Made by a program: the position numbers and the translations under genes | The notes under the pieces: generated by a model | What the model was told of the DNA's origin: nothing | The model's database searches: none | What the model saw: the letters and a program-made list of their open reading frames with translations, nothing else | Shown here: positions 26,876-35,167 of the stretch, piece by piece | Numbering within the stretch: the first letter of the stretch is position 1 | How the letters are laid out: every line of letters begins with the position of its first letter | Origin: Bacteroides caecigallinarum | GTDB lineage: Bacteria > Bacteroidota > Bacteroidia > Bacteroidales > Bacteroidaceae | Assembly: GCF_016901995.1 (NCBI RefSeq) | Contig: NZ_JACJLE010000029.1 | Location: 1 to 47,949 of the forward strand | Reading direction: 5' to 3' | Length of the DNA stretch: 47,949 nucleotides

Positions 26876-29353
26876 TTACATTCCTCCCTGTCCTCCGGCA
26901 GAAGAACCACTGTTTCCTCCCGATTTAACATCATCATTGTTGATGCTTCGGCTTGTTTTCTTGACTTGGGTTTTCAGTTCACCGAATCTCCAGCTGATAC
27001 CTATGGCGTAACCTAAATTATAATATTTGTTTTTACTCCATGAGCGGAATGTGTCTGTAACCGTTTCGTTTTCGTATGTATTATATTTGTTGAAGAAGTT
27101 ATTTGCAGACAGTGAGACGCTCAATCTCTTATCTTTCAGGAAAGAGCGTGTCAGTCCCAGTCCGTAGTAATAATATGACGAGCCTTTACCTTGCAAAGTT
27201 ATATACGGTGTACTTCCTCCTCCGTAAACACTCAGACGCAAGTCCCATGGAAGTGTCTGTTGTACGTTTCCGAACAGGTTACCGTTGAAACCGGAATTTT
27301 TTGTATCAAGCAAATCGCTGCTATAGTCCGAATAAGAGCCTGATGCGTTGATTGATATTCTGGTCTTGTTGCCCGGGTTCCAGTTCATCCACAATGACAG
27401 GCGAGTGATCTGTTTCTTGCCCGCATTCTCGTAAGTACTATTTAGGATACCGTCTTTCATGAAAGAATAATTTTCTATACCGTTGTTTGTGAATGTATAG
27501 TTCAGGTTTGCATTAATATTGAACTTTGCAGAGAAAGAACTGAATGTCAATCCAACGATATGTGCCTTTTCTGTTTTCAGGTCAGGATTACCGTAACTTA
27601 CTGATGTCGGATTACTCTCGTCGCGGAAAGGGTTAAGATACCATATACCCGGACGGTTGATACGCATATTGTAATTCGCCTTCAGGGTAGATGTTGTGCC
27701 AAGCATATATGACATATTCACAGTAGGAACAACATCATCGAAACCGGCATTGAAGTTTCTTTCAGGCTGAAGGTCGTATTTCACATCCATAAAAGTATGC
27801 TCGTATCGTACACCAGCTTTGAAACCGAATTTTTTCAGCTTTAGCTGATAGTCGGCATATGTAGCTACGATGCTTTGTCCCTGGTCGAATATGCTCGACA
27901 TATTGTTGTCCTGAAGCATAGAACCGTCGCTTTGCTGAATGAAATATTTACTGTCGCTCGCATTCAGTCGATAGATGTATTTCATACCGGCATCAATATA
28001 GTGCTTGTCGTTTATAGGATTAACGTAGTCTATCTGTCCGGTATGTTCCGCAGTGTGGGCGTCATTGTCAAAATACTGATTTTCCAGCGGGAAAGGAACA
28101 TCTATCATATCCATATATTCCGTAGCTGACTCACTGTTGTTTGGAGAATCGTTGTATTTATACGATACTGTAAGATATTCGCCTTTGGTCTTGAAGGAAT
28201 GCTGATAGTCGAAGTTGATGCCTACATTACCGAAACCGCTTGTGGATTTGTTCAGTGTATTGTATCGGTACGTCAACTCTTCCATATTGTTCAGCATGCG
28301 GTTTTCCGAGTTGCTGTTGGTCTTGAAGTTACCTCCGAACATATTTGCGGAGAATGTTATCAAGTTCAATGTGTCAATCTCATAACTACCTTCCAGATTG
28401 CCGAACTGGAAATTACCGTTGCTTTTTGAGGAACCTTCACTGTTGAGATATTTGTTTGTATCCGATGTATAGTCCTCGCGTCCGGAACTGAAGTAACTGC
28501 GTGGCTGTGTGTTATAGTTGTACGAATAATTGCCGGATATGGTAAATTTACCCACCTGAACAGTACCGTATGCATATCCGGAAAAGCCTTGATTGCTTGC
28601 CCTTCCGCCAAGTGTGACATTATATCCCTGCATCTTTGCATCCGTAGTGATGATGTTCAGAATACCTCCGATACCTTCAGCATCGTATTTTGCTCCCGGT
28701 TCTGTTATCACCTCTATTGATTTTATGCTGTTGGCAGGCATACTTCTCAATACCTCCTTCGGGTTGTTGCTCATCAGGGTGTTTGGCTTACCGTTTACGT
28801 GTACCTTGAAGCTGCTTGATCCGTTCACCTGTATATTGTCTTCTCCATCCACAGTCACCAGAGGTACTTTTTTAAGCATTTCCAGTGTGGTGTTGGTCTT
28901 TGAGTCCGGGTCGTCCTCCATGCTGTAGGTTATTTTGTCTATTTCAGCTTTCACGAGAGGTTTCTGTGCCACCACTTCCACACCTTTAAGCATTTCCGTT
29001 GCCTCGGAAGTAAATATAGTTCCGAGGTCAACAGATTTCTTGCTTGTGCTTAATGTAAAGTTTCTTTTTACGGTATTCTTTCCTACCGATGAGAGAGTTA
29101 TGACGTAGTCGCCCGGCTCGGACAGTTTCTCATTGAAACGTCCCTTTTCGTCGGTGACCGAAAGTTTTACTTTTTCGTCAGGATTTGCCGCACTTGATAT
29201 TCTCACAGTGGCATATGGCTCGCTTTCGTTAAGAAGTGAGTCAACTAAAGTTCCTTTCACTGAATATAAACCGCTCTGCTTTTGTGCAAACACCGTAGCG
29301 GTAGTAAGACATACGAGGATACATATAAATCCCCTTAAAACATTAGATGACAT
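26876..29353 (-). CDS. TonB-dependent receptor / outer-membrane beta-barrel protein
   Basis: This 825-residue outer-membrane protein has a signal peptide (about 1-23), a carboxypeptidase-regulatory-like beta-sandwich (about 28-115), a plug (about 125-235, ending KYDAEGIGGILNIITTDAK) and a barrel of the OMP_b-brl_3 type. It is much shorter than SusC and has no SusD partner, so a siderophore, peptide or signalling role is as likely as glycan uptake. The tail is Gly/Ser-rich (GGNSGSSAGGQGGM) and lacks the usual aromatic C-terminal residue, so C-terminal barrel insertion may differ. It is the last gene of a minus-strand run starting with an ABC transporter; the DUF2807 gene ends 11 bases upstream. 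Confidence 0.88.
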   Translation of the reverse strand: MSSNVLRGFICILVCLTTATVFAQKQSGLYSVKGTLVDSLLNESEPYATVRISSAANPDEKVKLSVTDEKGRFNEKLSEPGDYVITLSSVGKNTVKRNFTLSTSKKSVDLGTIFTSEATEMLKGVEVVAQKPLVKAEIDKITYSMEDDPDSKTNTTLEMLKKVPLVTVDGEDNIQVNGSSSFKVHVNGKPNTLMSNNPKEVLRSMPANSIKSIEVITEPGAKYDAEGIGGILNIITTDAKMQGYNVTLGGRASNQGFSGYAYGTVQVGKFTISGNYSYNYNTQPRSYFSSGREDYTSDTNKYLNSEGSSKSNGNFQFGNLEGSYEIDTLNLITFSANMFGGNFKTNSNSENRMLNNMEELTYRYNTLNKSTSGFGNVGINFDYQHSFKTKGEYLTVSYKYNDSPNNSESATEYMDMIDVPFPLENQYFDNDAHTAEHTGQIDYVNPINDKHYIDAGMKYIYRLNASDSKYFIQQSDGSMLQDNNMSSIFDQGQSIVATYADYQLKLKKFGFKAGVRYEHTFMDVKYDLQPERNFNAGFDDVVPTVNMSYMLGTTSTLKANYNMRINRPGIWYLNPFRDESNPTSVSYGNPDLKTEKAHIVGLTFSSFSAKFNINANLNYTFTNNGIENYSFMKDGILNSTYENAGKKQITRLSLWMNWNPGNKTRISINASGSYSDYSSDLLDTKNSGFNGNLFGNVQQTLPWDLRLSVYGGGSTPYITLQGKGSSYYYYGLGLTRSFLKDKRLSVSLSANNFFNKYNTYENETVTDTFRSWSKNKYYNLGYAIGISWRFGELKTQVKKTSRSINNDDVKSGGNSGSSAGGQGGM

Positions 29354-29364
29354 TTTTCTGGATT

Positions 29365-30084
29365 TTATTTTCTTACTGCTTTTGAAGCTCCACTTGTTGA
29401 TACATCAGCCTTTGCTGCACCTCTGAACGAAAGTTTTGATGCTCCCGATGCTTCTCCTGTTATGTTTTTATTACATATAATTTCGGCCGTGCTGGCTCCG
29501 TTTAGATCCACATCGGCATAATCGGTATTCAGATACTCGCCGTTTGATGACAATTTTGAAGCTCCACTCACTTCTATATTGGCATTGACAGCTTTTCCGC
29601 CTATTTCGGCAGATGATGCTCCGCTGATACTTACTTCCAAAGACTGACAGTCTATGTTGGCATCAAAGTGCGATGCTCCGGATACTTCGATATCGAGTTT
29701 TTTTGCCTTAATCTCTCCGTCGGAAGTAAATGAAGAGGCGCCTCCTATTTCAATGGATTTCAGATCTTTGCTTGCCGGCACTATAGCAGTGACACTGTAT
29801 GATCTTCTGAAATCCGAAGCATAAATTTCAATGCCTTCATCATCGTAGTTTACTTTTATTTTGGAAAGAATAGAAGAGTCTGCAATAATCTGAAGTGTGT
29901 CAATATCGTGTCTGTACTCCACTCTTATTGCATTTGTCACTTTTAATGATTTATATGAAGTGTTTACTTCATATGTAGAAGTGGCTTCATTTTTGCTTGC
30001 TACAGTATTGATCATGCAAGATGTGGCTGTAAAAGAAGTTACGGCACTGATTGTGAGTATTGAAAGAAAATTCTTTAGTTTCAT
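29365..30084 (-). CDS. DUF2807 (head GIN) domain lipoprotein
   Basis: This 239-residue secreted protein has a signal and lipobox-like TATSC near residue 22. It is followed by a beta-helix of short repeats in which GASxxxx recurs (IGGASSFTSDG, VSGASHFDANI, ISGASSAEIGG, VSGASKLSSNG, LNGASTAEIIC). This is the DUF2807/head-GIN pattern common in Bacteroidota. The molecular role is unknown; an adhesive or putative autotransporter role has been proposed but not shown. It lies between a GntR gene and the TonB-dependent receptor, both on the same strand and close, so it belongs to the operon controlled by the ABC-associated repressor. Confidence 0.88.
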   Translation of the reverse strand: MKLKNFLSILTISAVTSFTATSCMINTVASKNEATSTYEVNTSYKSLKVTNAIRVEYRHDIDTLQIIADSSILSKIKVNYDDEGIEIYASDFRRSYSVTAIVPASKDLKSIEIGGASSFTSDGEIKAKKLDIEVSGASHFDANIDCQSLEVSISGASSAEIGGKAVNANIEVSGASKLSSNGEYLNTDYADVDLNGASTAEIICNKNITGEASGASKLSFRGAAKADVSTSGASKAVRK

Positions 30085-30127
30085 GGCTTTATTTGTTTTA
30101 AATAATGATATTAGTTTGTGGTTTTCT

Positions 30128-30496
30128 TTATTTGTTATCTTTCAGAAATTGTTTGTAGAGTGCAGATATTTCCTGTGCTGATATGTCAAGAATTTTCATA
30201 GTGCGGAACATTTCCGGCAGTTCCTCGTTCAGGAATGTCTCTTTTCTGAATGAAAGAATTTTATTCTTTGCGCCTTCGCCTACGAAATACCCTATACCCC
30301 TTTTATTATATATAATTTCCATTCCTTGCAGATAGTCGTAAGTACGCATCATGGTATTTGCGTTTACTTCCACCATTGCGGCATACTCCCTTACGGACGG
30401 TATTCGTTCTTCTTCCTTGTATGTGTCATGAAGGATTTCGTCCATAATTCTGTCTGCTATCTGCAAATATATTGATTTCGATTCTTTAAATTTCAT
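30128..30496 (-). CDS. GntR family (YtrA-like) transcriptional regulator
   Basis: This 122-residue repressor consists almost only of the winged helix-turn-helix (about 10-78: IYLQIADRIMDEILHDTYKE, then IPSVREYAAMVEVNANTMMR) and a short C-terminal dimerisation helix. This is the architecture of the YtrA subfamily, which usually represses a neighbouring ABC transporter. Its ATG overlaps the stop of the membrane-protein gene (ATGA), so the two are translationally coupled. A matching operator, AGTGTA-N12-TACACT, lies over the start site of this operon at 32260-32283, which supports autoregulation. Confidence 0.9.
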   Translation of the reverse strand: MKFKESKSIYLQIADRIMDEILHDTYKEEERIPSVREYAAMVEVNANTMMRTYDYLQGMEIIYNKRGIGYFVGEGAKNKILSFRKETFLNEELPEMFRTMKILDISAQEISALYKQFLKDNK

Positions 30497-31380
30497 CTTC
30501 TGAACAGTTTTCTATCGGTGATTTGTGAATTTCTAAACAAATGATAACTAAGAGTCCAGTTAAAAACTGTAAGTGCCAGGAAGATAATGCTTATGGTAGA
30601 AAATATAACTTCCTCATTTATCCATGAACTTTTATCTGCCAGGTCTTCCATCCATTTTAATATATATATAAAAGTTCCTTCGTCAGATATATTGATCATC
30701 AAATATAATATAAGGAAAAATGCTGCCATACATATTCCCCATGTTTTTATGAAAGGATGTTTTCTGAAGTATGTACCACCCAAAATATAAATGGAGTGTC
30801 CCCATAAACCGTTTGAAATTAAAAACAGGTAAGGCATGAATGTTGATGATGCTCCGTATGCTTCAGGATTGATATGAATTGTATCATAAAAAGAAACTGA
30901 CATTATATCAAACAGACAGAAACTGGAAAATTCTTTCGGGGCATCGAATAGCGGCAGTAAAGCAAGTCTGGTAAGTTCAGCAAAAAACAGTCCCACAAAA
31001 AATATTACAATAGAAATAATACATACATATATTGCTCTGCTTATGAACTTTTCTCCGTTTGTAGCCGGAAGCATCATATACGAGATACGTTTGTTTTTTG
31101 TATTCATCACTTCCATTATTCTTGAGGCACATACAATTAGATAGAAAAATGTCACAAAAGTTAGTATGGAATGGAATGTATTGCAGAAACCTAGATATTG
31201 TGTCTCTCCGGTTTCTCCACGATTGCTGGACAAAACTCCGTACATACCGAACAAGAAAGCCATAGCCGCACCGGAATAGCACGCTATAAGCCTGTATAGG
31301 TTGGTTTTCCAATTTTCCATCATGTCGCGTTTCATTACCGCCATGAGTCTTGTAAAACTGAAATTAATATTTGTAGTCAT
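30493..31380 (-). CDS. ABC transporter membrane protein (permease-like)
   Basis: This integral membrane protein of about 295 residues has roughly six hydrophobic segments and no clear named family. It partners the ABC ATPase just upstream. I start it at 31380 (MTTNINFSF), not at the longer open-frame start 31446, because GGAGG lies 7 bases before this ATG, a good ribosome-binding site. This also removes overlap with the ATPase gene, which ends at 31397. The N-terminal RLMAVMKRDMMENWKTNLYR is typical of ABC-2-type permeases, with an amphipathic segment before the first helix. The substrate is unknown; in YtrA-type operons cell-envelope stress functions are common. Confidence 0.78.
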   Translation of the reverse strand: MTTNINFSFTRLMAVMKRDMMENWKTNLYRLIACYSGAAMAFLFGMYGVLSSNRGETGETQYLGFCNTFHSILTFVTFFYLIVCASRIMEVMNTKNKRISYMMLPATNGEKFISRAIYVCIISIVIFFVGLFFAELTRLALLPLFDAPKEFSSFCLFDIMSVSFYDTIHINPEAYGASSTFMPYLFLISNGLWGHSIYILGGTYFRKHPFIKTWGICMAAFFLILYLMINISDEGTFIYILKWMEDLADKSSWINEEVIFSTISIIFLALTVFNWTLSYHLFRNSQITDRKLFRR

Positions 31381-31396
31381 AACCGTTCCTCCATAT

Positions 31397-32245
31397 TTAT
31401 TTGTTGAATACTTCCTGTATCTTGTTTCTTTCAGCCAATATGGCATTGAAAAGGACTTCCAGATTCATAGGACTTTCTTCGTTGAATTTGTTTTCCATAA
31501 TGATGCTGTTACCCTGTACAGACGGTTGTATGAACAGTGCCCCGTCTGTAGGTTCGTTCATGCTCTGTTCGCAGAAATAAAGCCTTTCTGTTATTTCCTT
31601 TACCGATTTGTTAAGTAGCACCTCAGTTCCGTCTATTATAGTTATGTGGTCCAGCAGTCTGTCAATATCCCTTACCTGATGTGTAGAGATTATGATAGTC
31701 TTCTCGTCTGTCATTCCCGATGCGATGACTTTTCTGAACTGGCTTTTCGACGGAATGTCCAGTCCGTTTGTAGGTTCGTCCATGAGTAGGAGAGAGGTAT
31801 TTGTGGCAAGAGCGAAACACATATATGCTTTTTTCTTCTGTCCCATGGAAAGTTCGCCGAGGTTGATGTCCATTCCTAAGTCGAAATCGTTGAGGCAAGT
31901 ATTCAGTGTTTCGTTACTGAAATTAGGATAGAAAGCACTGTTCAGTTTAACGAACTGTTTCATCGACAGGTTAGGTAAGTCGAACTCCTCAGGAACCAGA
32001 TAAATGTCCGACAGTGTTTGAGGAAGACGTCTTCTGATGTCTATACCTTTTATCGTTACATTTCCATGAGAAGGTTTGAGCAATCCGCAGATGATATACA
32101 GCAGAGTGGATTTACCTGTTCCGTTCTTTCCCAACAGGCCTATTATTTTCCCTTTTTCTATTTCAAGATTGAAATCATTGAACACCTGTTTGTTTTTCCC
32201 GTATCCGAAACAGAGATGTTCGGCTTTAATCATTGTTGTGTCCAT
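31397..32245 (-). CDS. ABC transporter ATP-binding protein
   Basis: This 282-residue cytoplasmic ATPase subunit has Walker A GLLGKNGTGKST (about 36-47), a Q-loop region, the signature LSMGQKKKAYM, Walker B LLLMDEPTNGLD, and the switch His in IISTHQV. The sequence between Walker A and signature is short, as in drug/lantibiotic-type ATPases (YtrB/CcmA group). After the ATPase core there is a C-terminal extension of about 70 residues. It is the first gene of the minus-strand operon and is preceded by a -7 box and a YtrA-type operator. Its partner permease starts 16 bases after its stop. Confidence 0.95.
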   Translation of the reverse strand: MDTTMIKAEHLCFGYGKNKQVFNDFNLEIEKGKIIGLLGKNGTGKSTLLYIICGLLKPSHGNVTIKGIDIRRRLPQTLSDIYLVPEEFDLPNLSMKQFVKLNSAFYPNFSNETLNTCLNDFDLGMDINLGELSMGQKKKAYMCFALATNTSLLLMDEPTNGLDIPSKSQFRKVIASGMTDEKTIIISTHQVRDIDRLLDHITIIDGTEVLLNKSVKEITERLYFCEQSMNEPTDGALFIQPSVQGNSIIMENKFNEESPMNLEVLFNAILAERNKIQEVFNK

Positions 32246-32259
32246 AATTATATTGCTTT

Positions 32260-32283
32260 AGTGTATTAGTTTATTAGTACACT
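32260..32283. promoter_or_regulatory. Palindromic operator of YtrA-type repressor
   Basis: AGTGTA and TACACT are exact inverted repeats separated by 12 bases, with inner TTAGT repeats. The site lies between the -7 box (32285-32292) and the ATG at 32245, so a bound GntR protein would block initiation. Known YtrA-family operators have the same GTGTA...TACAC form. Confidence 0.65.
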
Positions 32284-32284
32284 G

Positions 32285-32292
32285 CAAATGTA
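32285..32292 (-). promoter_or_regulatory. -7 box of the ABC/GntR operon
   Basis: On the minus strand it reads TACATTTG, matching TAnnTTTG, 39 bases before the ATG of the ATPase gene and directly next to the palindromic operator. Confidence 0.6.
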
Positions 32293-32299
32293 TGCTTTT

Positions 32300-32500
32300 T
32301 GTTTGAAATAACAATAGGTAAAATACGCCTTTAACTTCAGTTAACAATAAGGGGCAAAATAGCGCTTCTGAAAACACCCTGTCGTTTTAATCAAAACGAA
32401 AGTCCATTTCAATTGAAGCGAGCGCCCATTTTACCTTAAACGTGCGCCCGTTTTTTTCAGAGGCATAAAATCTAATATTTTAATAGTCTTATTAATGTAT
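32300..32500. repeat. Structured intergenic sequence, possibly a dispersed Bacteroides repeat
   Basis: This spacer between divergent operons holds the hairpin TCGTTTT-AATC-AAAACGA (32382-32399), the palindrome TTCAATTGAA (32408-32417), and imperfect inverted copies of AAAATAGCGCTTC and GAAGCGAGCGCCCATTTT. I recall similar GCGCCC/AATTGAA sequences recurring between genes in Bacteroides, but cannot verify it here. Confidence 0.4.
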
Positions 32501-32516
32501 ATTATACACTTATTTG

Positions 32517-32524
32517 TATCTTTG
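32517..32524 (+). promoter_or_regulatory. -7 box upstream of GH127 gene
   Basis: TATCTTTG matches TAnnTTTG and is 38 bases before the ATG at 32563. Confidence 0.5.
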
Positions 32525-32562
32525 TCATCATTGAAAGTTAACTTAATAAAGTATCGAAAAAC

Positions 32563-34896
32563 ATGAGAAAACTGTATCTTTTAGGATTGTTCTTTCTCGC
32601 TTCTGTTGGTGCAGAGGCCGGGTTACCACAAAAAATCAATACATTTCCAGTTAGTGATGTAAGGCTTACATCAGGGATGTTCAAACATGCTGAAGATTTG
32701 GATATTTGTTATCTGATGGGGTTGAATCCTGACAGGCTTCTTGCTCCATATATGAAGGAAGCCGGTTTGAAACCAAAGGCAGAGAATTATCCCAATTGGG
32801 AGAATACCGGGCTTGATGGTCATATAGGCGGACATTATCTTTCCGCTTTGTCGTATATGTATGCATCTACTGGTAATGAAGAGATAGGTAAAAGGCTTGA
32901 TTATTTTCTGTCGGAACTGAAACGCTGCCAGGATGCTTCCGGAAACGGTTATCTGTGCGGAGTGCCTGATGGAAAAACTATATGGAATGAAATAAAGGAA
33001 GGCAAGATCAATGCCAATCCTTTCGGGTTAAACGATAGATGGGTTCCACTCTATAACATCCATAAAATTTATGCCGGACTGAGAGATGCATATCTCGTGG
33101 CTGGTAAGGAAGAAGCTAAAGGTATGTTGGTGGCACTTACTGACTGGATGATGAATATCGTGTCCGGACTTACTGACGAGCAGATCCAGGATATGTTGAG
33201 AAGTGAGCATGGCGGATTGAACGAGGTGTTTGCCGATGTATATGCCATTACCGGTGATGAAAAATATCTGGAACTGGCCAAACGTTTCTCTCATAGATTT
33301 ATTCTTGATCCGCTTGTAGAAAAAAAGGATATGCTTACCGGCAATCATGCAAATACGCAGATACCTAAAGTGATAGGTTTTAAGAGGATAGCCGATTTGG
33401 ACGGCAACCAGGAATGGAGTTCTGCTTCTGAGTTTTTCTGGAATACTGTAGTGGAGAATAGAAGTGTGTCTATTGGCGGAAACAGCGTGAGAGAACATTT
33501 CCACAAGTCGGATGATTTTTCAAGCATGATGACAAGCGAGCAAGGGCCGGAAACTTGCAACACATATAATATGCTCCGATTGACTAAACTGCTTTACGGT
33601 ACATCAGGAGATGTAAACTATATGGATTACTACGAACGTGCCCTGTATAATCATATATTGTCCAGTCAGAATCCTGTGCAGGGCGGTTTTGTTTATTTCA
33701 CACCAATGCGTTCGGGGCATTACAGGGTTTATTCGCAGCCTCAAAACTGCTTCTGGTGCTGTGTAGGTTCAGGGATGGAGAACCACGCCAGATATGGTGA
33801 GATGATATACGCGTCGCGTGAAAATGAGCTTATTGTCAATCTGTTTATATCTTCTGTCCTCAATTGGGAAGAAACCGGCATGAGTTTCACTCAGGAAACA
33901 TCTTTCCCTGAAAAAGAACAGACACGTGTTATTGTGAAGAGTGAAAAACCGCGAAAAATGAAGATAAGTTTCCGCTGTCCTGAATGGCTTGATAAAGAAA
34001 AAGTAGAATTTAAGGTAAACGGCGGAAAGATTGAGGCTGTTTTTTATGACGGATATTATACCATAAACAGAAAGTGGAAAGATGGAGATACTGTAGAAAT
34101 GTCTCTGCCTATGACTTTGCGTGCTGTGCAACTTCCTGATAAATCACCGTATTATTCGTTTATGTACGGTCCTGTGGTATTGGCTGCCGATTTGGGTAAG
34201 GAAAGACTTGACGGACAATTTGCCGATGACAGCAGGGGAGGGCACGTGGCATCCGGTCCACAGCTTCCGTTGCAGAATATGCCTGTTATAGTAGGTGAAA
34301 AGAAAGACCTTCTGGCAAATCTTAAAAGAGTAAGTCCGGACAAGCTTGAATTCAGATTGTCTGGCGTATATCCTTCAAGATACGATGGAATGATATTAAA
34401 ACCATTCTATAAGACTCATGAATGCAGATACATGATTTATTGGGAACTAGTTTCTGGAGATGAATTGAAACATAGACAGGCAGAACTTGCAAAACAGGAG
34501 ACAGAACGGGTGAGGTTGGAAAATATCACAGCTGATATGGTGGCATGTGGAGAACAACAGCCTGAAAGTGACCATTTCATAGAAATGGAGAATTCTGAAA
34601 TTGGTAGTGAACAAGGTACACCATGGCGTGAAACCAAGGGATGGTTCTCCTACAAAATGAAATCCAATGGCAAACCTGTGAATGCGGTTATGATAAACTC
34701 TTTCCCTGACGAAGCAAGAAGTGCCGAAATCCATGTAAATGGCGTGAAGATAGGTGAAATAAACGGCAGAGACTCAATTCATGTCTTGAAATTGTCTAAA
34801 GAGCTGCTTAAAAATTCGGAATGGGATGTAAAGATTATGTGTGGCAAATCTGATGTTACACCAAAATTCCGTTCTGTCAGATTGATTTTTGAATAA
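32563..34896 (+). CDS. GH127/GH146-type beta-L-arabinofuranosidase
   Basis: This 777-residue secreted enzyme (signal peptide about 1-19, ending AEA) likely releases beta-linked L-arabinofuranose, as in pectic or hydroxyproline-linked arabinan chains. The (alpha/alpha)6 barrel carries GLDGHIGGHYLSALSYMYA and LYNIHKIYAGLRDAY. The zinc-thiolate active site is visible: Glu330 and Cys332 in GPETCNTYNM, with Cys396, Cys399 and Cys400 in CFWCCVGSGMENHARYGEMI. In characterised members the acid/base Glu, a Cys nucleophile and three Cys ligands sit in just these blocks. A C-terminal beta region follows, with a DUF4986-like segment near 660-770. It stands alone, without SusCD. Uncertainty is between GH127, GH146 and close DUF1680 relatives. 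Confidence 0.88.
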   Translation: MRKLYLLGLFFLASVGAEAGLPQKINTFPVSDVRLTSGMFKHAEDLDICYLMGLNPDRLLAPYMKEAGLKPKAENYPNWENTGLDGHIGGHYLSALSYMYASTGNEEIGKRLDYFLSELKRCQDASGNGYLCGVPDGKTIWNEIKEGKINANPFGLNDRWVPLYNIHKIYAGLRDAYLVAGKEEAKGMLVALTDWMMNIVSGLTDEQIQDMLRSEHGGLNEVFADVYAITGDEKYLELAKRFSHRFILDPLVEKKDMLTGNHANTQIPKVIGFKRIADLDGNQEWSSASEFFWNTVVENRSVSIGGNSVREHFHKSDDFSSMMTSEQGPETCNTYNMLRLTKLLYGTSGDVNYMDYYERALYNHILSSQNPVQGGFVYFTPMRSGHYRVYSQPQNCFWCCVGSGMENHARYGEMIYASRENELIVNLFISSVLNWEETGMSFTQETSFPEKEQTRVIVKSEKPRKMKISFRCPEWLDKEKVEFKVNGGKIEAVFYDGYYTINRKWKDGDTVEMSLPMTLRAVQLPDKSPYYSFMYGPVVLAADLGKERLDGQFADDSRGGHVASGPQLPLQNMPVIVGEKKDLLANLKRVSPDKLEFRLSGVYPSRYDGMILKPFYKTHECRYMIYWELVSGDELKHRQAELAKQETERVRLENITADMVACGEQQPESDHFIEMENSEIGSEQGTPWRETKGWFSYKMKSNGKPVNAVMINSFPDEARSAEIHVNGVKIGEINGRDSIHVLKLSKELLKNSEWDVKIMCGKSDVTPKFRSVRLIFE

Positions 34897-35097
34897 TATA
34901 AACAATAGATAAAAAGAGAGGCGGAAGGCTGTATGCTGGTTTCTATGAACCGATGCATATGGTTTTTCTGCTTGTATCGTGGTTATTATAGGATCAACGT
35001 AAAATTTGAGGAATTCTGAAAAGTCAATGCTTATCTGCATGATGAATAGTAGTCATAAGCCATATCTAAAATGCTGATAAATATTGATTTCACTGTT

Positions 35098-35144
35098 TTT
35101 TGCGGATAATAAGCCGCAAATTTTGCGGTTAATTATCCGCAAAA
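35098..35144. promoter_or_regulatory. Nested palindromic operator upstream of fic gene
   Basis: The outer arms TTTTGCGGATAAT (35098-35110) and ATTATCCGCAAAA (35132-35144) are perfect inverted repeats. Inside them CCGCAAA-T-TTTGCGG forms a second palindrome, so four copies of the TTTGCGG half-site alternate in direction. The site ends 4 bases before a -7 box. It is the likely target of the helix-turn-helix at the C-terminus of the Fic protein. Confidence 0.7.
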
Positions 35145-35147
35145 CTG

Positions 35148-35155
35148 TATATTTG
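35148..35155 (+). promoter_or_regulatory. -7 box of the fic gene
   Basis: TATATTTG matches TAnnTTTG and lies 20 bases before the ATG at 35168. The -33 region falls inside the palindromic operator. Confidence 0.6.
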
Positions 35156-35167
35156 CAGAAAACAGTG

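Noticed and set aside
33028..33504. Minus-strand frame opposite the GH127 gene
   Set aside because: Overlaps well-conserved catalytic-barrel sequence; no independent support.
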